Part shown: one piece after another, positions 8,960-16,558 of the stretch
Layout: each line of letters starts with the position of its first letter
How positions within the stretch are numbered: the stretch's first letter is position 1
The notes under the pieces: model-generated
What the model saw: only the letters and a program-made list of their open reading frames with translations
Told to the model about the DNA's origin: nothing
The model's database searches: none
Translations under genes and position numbers: made by a program
Source of the DNA: Streptomyces sp. NBC_01478
GTDB lineage: Bacteria > Actinomycetota > Actinomycetes > Streptomycetales > Streptomycetaceae
Length of the DNA stretch: 64,000 bases
Assembly (NCBI RefSeq): GCF_036227225.1
Contig: NZ_CP109444.1
Location: 1,364,001 to 1,428,000 of the forward strand
Direction: 5' to 3'

Positions 8960-9915
8960 CACAGCAGCTCCTTGTAGGCGTCGTAGTCCGCGTCGGGTTC
9001 GCCGGTCGGCCGGTAGTGGTCCGGATAGCGGCCGCCCTCGCTCCACACCGCCTCGACGCGCAGCCCCATGCGCACCTGGTCGTACGGAATCCCGCCGATC
9101 CGTCCGTGCAGCGCGAGGTCGGCGCCGTCGAGGGCGATGTGCGCGTAGACGTACGGCACTTCGATGTCGAGGTTCTTCGCCTTGATGTTGACGATGCAGA
9201 ACGTGGTGACTGTGCCCCGCGGCCCCACTTCGACATGTTCCGCCGTGGCGACACCGCATGTGGGGCAGGCACCCCTCGGCGGGACGTACACCTTGCGGCA
9301 GGTGGGGCAGCGTTCGCCGACGGTGCGTTGTCCGGAGAGCGCGTGGATGTAGTCGGTCTGCGCGCGGCCGGGCGAGTAGACGTAGTCGAGGCGCGCGGGG
9401 GCCACGATGCCGGTGACCATGTCCTCGAACTCGCCGGTGTGGGCGGCCGGTTGACGTTCCTCATCGCCATCGCCATCGCCTTCGTACGGCTCGAAGCAGG
9501 CGATGTCCGTGATGGCGCCGGTGCGTTCCTCGGCCCAGCGGACGCGAACGCGCATGCCGGTGCGTACGGCGTCCGGGCCGGGGGCGTCGAGGGCGTGCAG
9601 GAGGGCGGTGTCGGCGCCGTCGAGACGGACCAGGACCCAGGCGAAGGGGGTGTCCAGGGGCTGACCGCGCCGGGGTTCGTGGTTCCAGGCCCAGGTGGTG
9701 ACCGTGCCGGTGGCGGCGACCTGGACGAGATCGCGGATCTCCTCAGCGGTAACGGGGTCGTACTCGACGGGAGGGACAAGGGTCCGCCCATCACCGGTCT
9801 TCACCCCAAGAACGACGCGCTCGCGCAGGCCGGTGAGAAAGGCGCTCTGGATCGGGCCGAGGGAGCGAGTGAAGGGGAACTCCAGGACGAGGGGGGCTTT
9901 AAGTACTTCGGGCAC
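8959..9915 (-). CDS. two-domain DUF35 OB-fold protein with one intact zinc ribbon
   Basis: 318 residues containing two DUF35 units. The first (about 10-150) has an OB fold but a degenerate rubredoxin-like ribbon (GVKTGDGRTLVPP in place of the Cys pairs). An acidic linker DGDGDEE follows. The second (about 185-310) keeps both Cys pairs, CPTC and CPTC, around VPPRGA, then an OB fold. DUF35 proteins bind thiolase-like partners and act as acyl-CoA-binding scaffolds or gates, as in ChsH2/Ltp2 and the archaeal thiolase/HMG-CoA synthase complex. Here it is first in an overlapped three-gene unit with two such partners, a strong contextual fit. Confidence 0.85.
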   Translation of the reverse strand: MPEVLKAPLVLEFPFTRSLGPIQSAFLTGLRERVVLGVKTGDGRTLVPPVEYDPVTAEEIRDLVQVAATGTVTTWAWNHEPRRGQPLDTPFAWVLVRLDGADTALLHALDAPGPDAVRTGMRVRVRWAEERTGAITDIACFEPYEGDGDGDEERQPAAHTGEFEDMVTGIVAPARLDYVYSPGRAQTDYIHALSGQRTVGERCPTCRKVYVPPRGACPTCGVATAEHVEVGPRGTVTTFCIVNIKAKNLDIEVPYVYAHIALDGADLALHGRIGGIPYDQVRMGLRVEAVWSEGGRYPDHYRPTGEPDADYDAYKELL

Positions 9916-9956
9916 AGCATCTCCTCACTGAACAAACGGGGTTGCGCGGGTTCTCC

Positions 9957-10028
9957 CTAGGGGCGCGGGGCTGTGTCGTATATGCGGCTCCGCCGCGTGG
10001 GCGCGACCAGCCACAACGAACCCGCAGA
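9957..10028 (+). repeat. dispersed intergenic palindromic repeat, copy 2
   Basis: Second copy of the element at 2215-2286, on the opposite strand. It starts CCCTAGGGGCGCGGGG, contains the perfect hairpin GCGGC-TCC-GCCGC at 9984-9996, and ends around AACGAACCCGCAG. It lies between the crotonase 3' end (10055) and the start of the DUF35 gene (9915), where a terminator would separate two transcription units. Confidence 0.75.
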
Positions 10029-10054
10029 CAAAAGCCGACCGACCAGCAGTGCAC

Positions 10055-10855
10055 CTACGCCCGCTTGTAAACAGGCGCCCGCTTCTCCGCAAAGGCACGG
10101 GCCCCCTCCTTCGCATCAGCGGTGTCGAACACCGGCCACCCCCGCTTGAGTTCGGCAGCAAGCCCCTCCGCCTCTGTCAGTTCGGCCGTCTCATACACCG
10201 ACGCCTTCACCGCCTCAACCGCCAACGGCCCACACCCATTGACGAGTTCGGCAATCTCCAGCGCCTTGTCGAGAGCCGCGCCGTCGGGAACGACATGTCC
10301 GACCAGACCGACGTCCGCCGCCTCCCGCGCGCTGTACGGACGCCCGGTGAGCAGCATCTCCAGCGCATGAGTACGCGGAATCTGCCGCTGGAGACGCACA
10401 GTTGAGCCCCCGATCGGAAACAGCCCGCGCTTGACCTCGAACAGACCGAAGGTCGCCGACTCCCCCGCGACCCGGATGTCGGTGCCCTGAAGGATCTCCG
10501 TACCGCCGGCCACGCAATACCCCTCGACCGCCGCGATCACCGGCTTGCGGGGCCGGTGGTGCCGCAGCATCGCCTTCCAGTGCAGGTCAGGATCGGCGGT
10601 GAGCCGCTCACGGTACTGCTGGCCCTCCATGCCCTTCCCGGCCAGCGCCTTGAGGTCCATGCCGGCACAGAACGCACCCCCCGCGCCGGTCAGCACGATG
10701 GACCGGATCGCGTCGTCCGCGTCGGCCTCGATCCACCCGTCGTAGAGACCGACAAGCATCGGCAACGAGAGAGCGTTCTTGGCCTCGGGCCTGTTGAGCG
10801 TGAGCACCAGTGTGGCGCCCTCGCGCCGCACGGTCAGGTGTTCCGTACCGCTCAT
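10055..10855 (-). CDS. enoyl-CoA hydratase/isomerase family protein (crotonase)
   Basis: 266 residues from ATG 10855, a normal crotonase length. The crotonase signature is visible as LNRPEAKNALS near 20-30, the oxyanion-hole segment GAGGAFCAGMDLKAL near 60-74, and AAVEGYCVAGGTEIL near 100-114. These enzymes hydrate or isomerise enoyl-CoA thioesters in beta-oxidation; substrate range cannot be read from sequence. The gene is divergent from the acyl-CoA ligase at 11022 across 166 bp that contain a 17-bp operator-like palindrome, so both are probably controlled together. A dispersed repeat lies downstream. Confidence 0.9.
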   Translation of the reverse strand: MSGTEHLTVRREGATLVLTLNRPEAKNALSLPMLVGLYDGWIEADADDAIRSIVLTGAGGAFCAGMDLKALAGKGMEGQQYRERLTADPDLHWKAMLRHHRPRKPVIAAVEGYCVAGGTEILQGTDIRVAGESATFGLFEVKRGLFPIGGSTVRLQRQIPRTHALEMLLTGRPYSAREAADVGLVGHVVPDGAALDKALEIAELVNGCGPLAVEAVKASVYETAELTEAEGLAAELKRGWPVFDTADAKEGARAFAEKRAPVYKRA

Positions 10856-10929
10856 GGTCGTCTCCCGTCGCCGTACCGCCTCCGGAACGAGAACAGGTTG
10901 CAGGAGGTGCCCTGCCAGTACAAGAGGTT

Positions 10930-10946
10930 TCTGACACTCAGTCAGA
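10930..10946. promoter_or_regulatory. operator-like palindrome TCTGAC-ACTCA-GTCAGA
   Basis: A 17-bp interrupted palindrome with 6-bp arms in the divergent crotonase/acyl-CoA ligase promoter region. A near-identical site (TCTGATGCTCCGTCAGA, followed by the same ATTT) lies at 20910-20926 upstream of the nitronate monooxygenase gene. The shape and position fit a TetR-family operator controlling acyl-CoA genes. The regulator is not encoded next to either site. Confidence 0.6.
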
Positions 10947-11021
10947 TTTCTTCTGCGCGGACCCTTCACAGTTGCCGCGCCCTTTGCTCTGATGACCGGC
11001 GAACCGACGTCAGGAGGAGTG

Positions 11022-12659
11022 GTGGAGTACAACATTGCCGACCTGTTCGAGTCGGTCGTCGACGTGGTCCCGGACCGCGAGGCGCTCGTGTACATCGACC
11101 ACCCGGGGACGGGCGCGGAACGCCGCCTGACCTACGCGGAGTTGGACGCGGCGGCGAACCGCGTCGCCCATCACCTGATCGACACCGGGATACGCCCGGG
11201 CGAACACCTCGGGCTCCACCTCTACAACGGCGTCGAGTACGTGCAGACGGTGCTGGGCTGCCTCAAGGCGCGGGTGGTACCGGTCAACGTCAACTACCGC
11301 TACGTCGAAGAGGAGTTGGTGTACCTCTACCGGGACGCCGATCTCGTGGCGCTGGTCTTCGACACGGAGTTCACCGGGCGGGTGGCGGCCGCGCTGCCCC
11401 GGGCGGAGAAACTTCGGCACCTGGTCCGGGTGGGGACACCGGCGCAAGGCGCCCCGGACGTACCGGATGTACCGGATATGCCGGTGGTGTCCTTCGTGGA
11501 CGCGGAGGCGACCGGGTCTCCTGAGCGCGGGTTCCCGGCCCGTTCGGGCGACGACCAGTTCATCATCTACACCGGCGGCACGACCGGGATGCCCAAGGGT
11601 GTGATGTGGCGCCAGGAGGACCTGTTCTTCTCGGGGCTCGGCGGCGGCGCGCCGACCGGTGAACCCGTCAAGAAACCGGAGGAGTTGGCCGAGCGGGTCG
11701 CGGCCGGCGGGGCGGGGATCACGTTCTTCCCCGCTCCCCCGCTGATGCACGGCACCTCCACGCTCACGGCGTTCATCGGCTTCAACTTCGGCCAACGCGT
11801 CGTGATCCACCGTAAGTTCGTGCCGGAGGAGGTGCTGCGGACCGTGGAGAAGGAGAAGGTCACCAGCATGTCCCTGGTCGGCGACGCGATGCTCCGGCCG
11901 CTGATCGACGCCCTCAACGGGCCGATGAAGGGCACCGATTGCTCGTCGATGTTCAGTGTCTCGTCGTCGGGCGCGATCATGTCGGAGACGGTGCGCCGGC
12001 AGTTCCAGGAGCTGCTCCCGAACACGATGCTGCTGAACAACTACGGCTCGTCCGAGTCCGGCTTCAACGGCACGGCGACGGCGGATTCCGGGGCCGGGCA
12101 GTCCTTCCGCATCCGCGTCAACTCCCGTACCCAGGTGGTCGATCCGGCCACGCACGAGCCGGTCGCCGTCGGTGAGATCGGCCGGGTCGCGCAGTGCGGT
12201 CATGTACCGCTCGGCTACTACAACGACGTGCGCAAGACCGCCGAGACCTTCTTCGAGAAGGACGGCCGGCGGTGGGTGCTGCTCGGCGACATGGCGACCG
12301 TGGACGAGGAGGGTGTCGTCACGGTTCTCGGCCGGGGCTCGCAGTGCATCAACACCGGTGGGGAGAAGGTGTATCCGGAGGAGGTCGAGCAGGCGCTCAA
12401 GTCGCATCCGGACGTCTACGACGCGCTGGTGGCCGGGGTGCCGGACGTGAGGTGGGGCAACCATGTGGCCGCGGTCGTACAACTCCGCACGGGTGCGGAA
12501 CAGCCGTCGCTGGACGACATCCAGACACACTGCCGCACCCACCTCGCCGGGTACAAGATCCCGCGCCAGTTGGTGATCGCGGAGTCCATCCAGCGGTCGC
12601 CGAGCGGCAAGGCGGACTACCGGTGGGCGCGGGAGGTGGCGGTCGCCGCAGATCAGTGA
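11022..12659 (+). CDS. acyl-CoA synthetase (AMP-forming, FadD family)
   Basis: 545 residues from GTG 11022, chosen because AGGAGG (11012-11017) precedes it by 4 bases and the product then begins EYNIADLFESV; an in-frame ATG at 10992 lacks a ribosome site. ANL-superfamily motifs are clear: the P-loop IIYTGGTTGMPKG (about 185-197), NNYGSSESG (about 335-343), the hinge region with GEKVYPEEVE, and the C-terminal lysine region SPSGKADYRW. It activates a carboxylic acid as acyl-AMP then acyl-CoA in the cytoplasm. Divergent from the crotonase and probably co-regulated with it. Confidence 0.9.
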   Translation: MEYNIADLFESVVDVVPDREALVYIDHPGTGAERRLTYAELDAAANRVAHHLIDTGIRPGEHLGLHLYNGVEYVQTVLGCLKARVVPVNVNYRYVEEELVYLYRDADLVALVFDTEFTGRVAAALPRAEKLRHLVRVGTPAQGAPDVPDVPDMPVVSFVDAEATGSPERGFPARSGDDQFIIYTGGTTGMPKGVMWRQEDLFFSGLGGGAPTGEPVKKPEELAERVAAGGAGITFFPAPPLMHGTSTLTAFIGFNFGQRVVIHRKFVPEEVLRTVEKEKVTSMSLVGDAMLRPLIDALNGPMKGTDCSSMFSVSSSGAIMSETVRRQFQELLPNTMLLNNYGSSESGFNGTATADSGAGQSFRIRVNSRTQVVDPATHEPVAVGEIGRVAQCGHVPLGYYNDVRKTAETFFEKDGRRWVLLGDMATVDEEGVVTVLGRGSQCINTGGEKVYPEEVEQALKSHPDVYDALVAGVPDVRWGNHVAAVVQLRTGAEQPSLDDIQTHCRTHLAGYKIPRQLVIAESIQRSPSGKADYRWAREVAVAADQ

Positions 12660-12790
12660 GTCAACAGTGGGTCAACGAGCAGGCCGGATTGAACTCACGG
12701 TAGCGTGCGGCCGTACTGATGGTGACGGATCCGGTGGCCCGGGCCAGCTCCGTCATGCCATCACCGGGCTCAGCACGGAAGGACGTTCGG

Positions 12791-14848
12791 GTGCCGCTCT
12801 TCACTCGCTCTCACCCATCGGCGCACGAGAAGGCCACCGGGGAGACCGACCCGACAGCGGCGACGGAGGCCGCCGCATCCCCCGAACAACAGGAGCCACC
12901 CGAGCCACGCGACTCGGCGGACGTACCCGAGCAGCACGAGCCGACCGACGCAACCGAGTCGACTGAAACGACCGACTCGGCGGACTCACCGGACTCGACC
13001 GACACGTCCAACTCGGTTGACTCGTCCGAGGCGTCCGAGGCAGCCAAGCCCGCCGGCGCCGCTGAATCCGCCGCACCCGACGAGAGCTCTGAGCCCGCAG
13101 AGCCCACGGAGTCCGAGGCAGAGTCCGAGGCGAAAACCGGAATCGAATCTGCCCCGGAATCCGCCGCCGAATCCGCCGAGCGGTCGTCTCAACTCCCCGT
13201 CCGCGCAGGCTGGTTCGGCTGGCGCAGCCGCTACCCCCGTACCGCACGTGCCGTAGGCGTGGGCACGAGTGTGCTGGCCGGTGCGTTGCTGGTCGTCGCT
13301 CTCGTCGTGCCCGACCGTCTCGACCGGATGACGTTCCAGTCGTTCCTCCGGCTGCCCGTGGAGCTGATCGTCCTCGCGGTCGTGCTGCTCGTGCTGCCGT
13401 CGAGGGCGCGGCGGATCGCCGCCGTCGTCTCGGGCGCGTTCATCGGGCTGTCGACCGTCCTGAAGTGCCTCGACATGGGCTTCTACCAGACCCTGGCCCG
13501 CCCGTTCGACCTGGTCTTCGACTGGGTCCTGCTGAGCGACGCGGCGGACTGGATGAAGGACTCGTTCGGCCGCTCCGGCGAGGTGCTCGCGATCGTCGCG
13601 GTGATCGTCCTGCTGATCGTCGTCCTCGTGGCGAGCGCGCTCGCGATGATGCGGCTGGCGGACGTGATGGCCAGGCACCGCCCCACGGCCGTACGCACCA
13701 CCCTTGTCCTCGGTGTCGCGTGGATCATGTGCTTCACCCTGAGCGTGCAGGTCGGCGGTGTCACACTCGCCACCAAGGGCTACAGCCAGTTCCTCACCAA
13801 CCGCGTGAAGTACGTGCGCGAGGGTCTGGGAGACGCCGACGTCTTCAAGAAGCAGCTCACCGTCGACGCCTTCGCCAAGACCCCGCCCGACCAACTGCTG
13901 ACCGGACTGCGCGGCAAGGACGTCCTGTTCACCTTCATCGAGAGCTACGGCCGGGTCGCGCTCGACGACCCGACGATGGCGCCGGAGATGGACAAGACGC
14001 TCACGGCGGGCGACGCCCGGCTCAAGGCGGCCGGCTTCTCGTCGCGCAGCGCCTGGCTCAGGTCGCCGGTGACGGGCGCGGGGAGTTGGCTGGCCCACTC
14101 GACGTTCCTGTCCGGCCTGTGGATCAAGAACCAGCAGCGGTACCGGACCGTGACCACCAGCACCCGCGCGACCCTCACCAGCTACTTCCAGAAGACCGGC
14201 GCCTGGCGCACGGTCGGCATCGTCCCCGGTGTGCGCAAGTCCTGGCCCGAGGGCAAGTACTTCGGCCTCGACAACATCTACGACTCCACCCATCTCGGCT
14301 ACCAGGGCCCGTACTTCAGTTGGACGCCGGTGCCGGACCAGTTCAGCCTGGAGTCCTTCGAGAAGCTGGAGTACGGCAAGAAGAACCGCGACCCGATCAT
14401 GGCGGAGATCATCCTCGCCTCCAGCCACAACCCCTGGTCCCCCATCGCCCACACGATCCCCTGGAACCAGCTCGGGGACGGCACGATCTTCAACCAGATC
14501 AAGAAGGAGGGCACCAACCCGACGGAGGTCTGGAAGAGCGCGAAGCGCGTGCGGACCGAGTACCGCAAGGCCATCCAGTACTCCGTGGACAGCCTGACCC
14601 AGTGGGTCCAGCGCTACGGCAACAAGAACACCGTCCTCGTCTTCCTCGGCGACCACCAGCCCGTGCCGACGGTCACCGGCGGCACCGCCGACAAGGACGT
14701 GCCGATCACCATCGTCGCCCACGACCCCAAGGTGCTGGACAAGATCTCCAACTGGGGCTGGACGGACGGCCTCAAGCCCGCCGACAACGCCCCGGTACTG
14801 GGCATGGACAAGTTCCGGGACCGCTTCATGACGGCCTACGCGAAGTGA
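12791..14848 (+). CDS. membrane-anchored sulfatase/LtaS-like phosphotransferase with a long acidic N-terminal tail
   Basis: 685 residues from GTG 12791, chosen because GGAAGGA sits 7 bases upstream; an earlier in-frame GTG at 12719 would add 24 residues. Residues about 15-135 are low-complexity, rich in Ser, Thr, Asp, Glu and Pro (repeated DS, SE, TES units) and probably disordered in the cytoplasm. Five hydrophobic segments follow (about 145-345), then a large exterior alkaline-phosphatase-superfamily domain with FTFIESYGR near the metal/nucleophile position and FLGDHQP near the end. LtaS-type enzymes transfer phosphoglycerol or hydrolyse sulfate/phosphate esters at the surface. Its last 23 bp overlap the convergent hydrolase gene. 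Confidence 0.8.
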   Translation: MPLFTRSHPSAHEKATGETDPTAATEAAASPEQQEPPEPRDSADVPEQHEPTDATESTETTDSADSPDSTDTSNSVDSSEASEAAKPAGAAESAAPDESSEPAEPTESEAESEAKTGIESAPESAAESAERSSQLPVRAGWFGWRSRYPRTARAVGVGTSVLAGALLVVALVVPDRLDRMTFQSFLRLPVELIVLAVVLLVLPSRARRIAAVVSGAFIGLSTVLKCLDMGFYQTLARPFDLVFDWVLLSDAADWMKDSFGRSGEVLAIVAVIVLLIVVLVASALAMMRLADVMARHRPTAVRTTLVLGVAWIMCFTLSVQVGGVTLATKGYSQFLTNRVKYVREGLGDADVFKKQLTVDAFAKTPPDQLLTGLRGKDVLFTFIESYGRVALDDPTMAPEMDKTLTAGDARLKAAGFSSRSAWLRSPVTGAGSWLAHSTFLSGLWIKNQQRYRTVTTSTRATLTSYFQKTGAWRTVGIVPGVRKSWPEGKYFGLDNIYDSTHLGYQGPYFSWTPVPDQFSLESFEKLEYGKKNRDPIMAEIILASSHNPWSPIAHTIPWNQLGDGTIFNQIKKEGTNPTEVWKSAKRVRTEYRKAIQYSVDSLTQWVQRYGNKNTVLVFLGDHQPVPTVTGGTADKDVPITIVAHDPKVLDKISNWGWTDGLKPADNAPVLGMDKFRDRFMTAYAK

Positions 14849-15599
14849 CGGTTCCGGTCCGGACGTCGTCCCTCGCCTCCGCGAGGAACGGCTCCACCAC
14901 CGCCAGGAACTCCTCCGGCCGCTCCTCGTGCACGAGATGTCCGGCGTCGACGGTCACCAGGCGGGCGTCGGGGATCCGTTCGGCGAGTGCGGCGACCCGG
15001 TCCTGAGGAATCCCGCTGGTGGGGCCACCGGCAACCACCAGCGTGGGCATGGTGATCCGCCCCATGTGGTCCCACCACATGGGGTCGGGGCGGTTCGCCC
15101 ACGGGTCGGTGGCCTCGATCATCGCCCAGTCGAACGACAGCTCCCCTGCGGGGCGTTGGGTCGCCGGGCGCGGCGGATCGAGCGGCAGCGGCGCGGGCAC
15201 ATCCTCCAGAACCAGCCGTCGTACGACGTCGGGTGCGTCCTGCGCGAGCAGGTACGCGACGATGCCGCCGAGCGAATGGCCGATGACGTCGGCCTGTTCG
15301 ATGCCGAGGACGGTGAGGAGGGCGCGTATGTCGTCCCGCATCGCCTCGTACGCGTACACGTCGGCCGTGGCTCCCGGCTCGGTGCCGGGCCAGTCGCTGC
15401 TTCCGTGGCCGCGCAGGTCGGGGGCGTACACGCGGCGCGGTGCGGGTCCGCCGGCAATCCGTTCGGCGATCGGTGTCCAGTCGGTGCCGTCGGCCGCCCG
15501 GCAGTGGAGCAGGAGGACGGGCCGCGCCTCCTCCGGGCCCCAGGTGTGAAGAGCGAGGGCTGTGCCGTTGGCCTCGACGGTGCGGGTCTCGGTCTGCAT
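14826..15599 (-). CDS. alpha/beta hydrolase, 257 aa
   Basis: Begins at ATG 15599 (MQTETRTVEANG). The alpha/beta hydrolase core is intact: oxyanion region LLLHCRAADG near 30, nucleophile elbow IGHSLGG near 108, an acid-bearing strand before IPDARLV, and the catalytic His in VDAGHLVHEE near 230. There is no signal peptide, so it is cytoplasmic. The substrate cannot be predicted; esterases, lactonases and epoxide hydrolases share this pattern. It is followed on its 5' side by another hydrolase gene on the same strand (38 bp gap), a likely two-gene unit. Its 3' end overlaps the convergent sulfatase gene. Confidence 0.85.
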   Translation of the reverse strand: MQTETRTVEANGTALALHTWGPEEARPVLLLHCRAADGTDWTPIAERIAGGPAPRRVYAPDLRGHGSSDWPGTEPGATADVYAYEAMRDDIRALLTVLGIEQADVIGHSLGGIVAYLLAQDAPDVVRRLVLEDVPAPLPLDPPRPATQRPAGELSFDWAMIEATDPWANRPDPMWWDHMGRITMPTLVVAGGPTSGIPQDRVAALAERIPDARLVTVDAGHLVHEERPEEFLAVVEPFLAEARDDVRTGTVTSRRPS

Positions 15600-15636
15600 T
15601 GCAGGAACGTAGCCGCTGGGGCGGCGGGCCGTGCGG

Positions 15637-16512
15637 CTATTCTCCCGAGGGCGGAACGGCACCCCCCGCGTCGAGAAACGCGACGACCTGGCGCACGAAC
15701 CACTCCGGATCGTCCAGCCACGGGTAGTGCCCGGCACCCGGCTGCACCACCGACTCGGCGTTCCGGAACACGTCGGCGGCGCGACGGGCGAGTTCGGGCC
15801 GGGGGCCACCGTCGAGTTCACCCGCGAGAACCAGGACGGGTGCGGGCAGCCGGCCCAGGGCTGCCCGGAGGACTGGTGGGTCGAAGGCGCCCTCGGAGAA
15901 GTACAGGTCGGCGGCCTCGTCGTTGCTCTGTTCGTCGGCGAGTGCGGAGAGTTCTTCGGCGATCGCATCCCAACGGCCGTGGAAGAAGGGCTCGAAGACC
16001 GGGTCGAAGTCGGATCTGCCCGCGAGCCATGCCTCGAATGCGGGGAACGCGGCCTCGAACCACGGTTCGCCCTTCCGCAGCCGGGCCGCGGCGAGCCGTC
16101 CCTCGGGGCTGGCCTGCATGTCCAGCGCCCATGGGGTGGCCGTGATCAACGCCAGGCGTGTCACCCGCTCGGGATGGCGGGCCGCGTACAACATCGCGAG
16201 GCTGCCGCCCGCCGAGTGCGCGAGCAGGTCAATGTGGTCCAGGCCCATGTGGGCGCGCAACACCTCGACGTCGTCCACCAGTCGGTCGCACCGGTACGTC
16301 CCCTCGTCGGCCGGCACCGCCGAGTCACCGGTGCCCCGCAGATCCAGCAGGATCAGCCGTCGATGCGCGGTCAGTCCGCCCAGGTCCCCGAGGTAGGCGG
16401 AGGCCCGCATGGGCCCTCCGGGCAGGACGACCAGCGGCTCGCCCTCACCCCGTACGTGGTAGGCGAGTTCGGTGCCGTCGGTGGCAGTGAAGGTGCCGGT
16501 CACAGTCTGCAT
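15637..16512 (-). CDS. alpha/beta hydrolase, proline-iminopeptidase-like
   Basis: 291 residues, ATG preceded by AGGATCTACCGTC. Motifs: VLPGGPMRAS (the GGP oxyanion loop typical of prolyl aminopeptidases) near 30-39, LLDLRGTGDS near 55-64, nucleophile LLAHSAGGS near 96-104, late Asp in LAGELDGG and the His in PGAGHYPW near 265. The GGP and DLRGTGDS pattern favours the proline iminopeptidase / epoxide hydrolase branch. No signal peptide. It lies 46 bp from the 3' end of the acyl-CoA synthetase gene upstream on the same strand, so read-through is possible. Confidence 0.85.
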   Translation of the reverse strand: MQTVTGTFTATDGTELAYHVRGEGEPLVVLPGGPMRASAYLGDLGGLTAHRRLILLDLRGTGDSAVPADEGTYRCDRLVDDVEVLRAHMGLDHIDLLAHSAGGSLAMLYAARHPERVTRLALITATPWALDMQASPEGRLAAARLRKGEPWFEAAFPAFEAWLAGRSDFDPVFEPFFHGRWDAIAEELSALADEQSNDEAADLYFSEGAFDPPVLRAALGRLPAPVLVLAGELDGGPRPELARRAADVFRNAESVVQPGAGHYPWLDDPEWFVRQVVAFLDAGGAVPPSGE

Positions 16513-16558
16513 GACGGTAGATCCTCAAGGCCGACCGGGCGTGGGCGCAAGAGAAGGC

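Noticed and set aside
10992..11021. ATG at 10992 as the start of the acyl-CoA ligase
   Set aside because: No ribosome site precedes it, whereas GTG 11022 follows AGGAGG and gives the usual family N-terminus.
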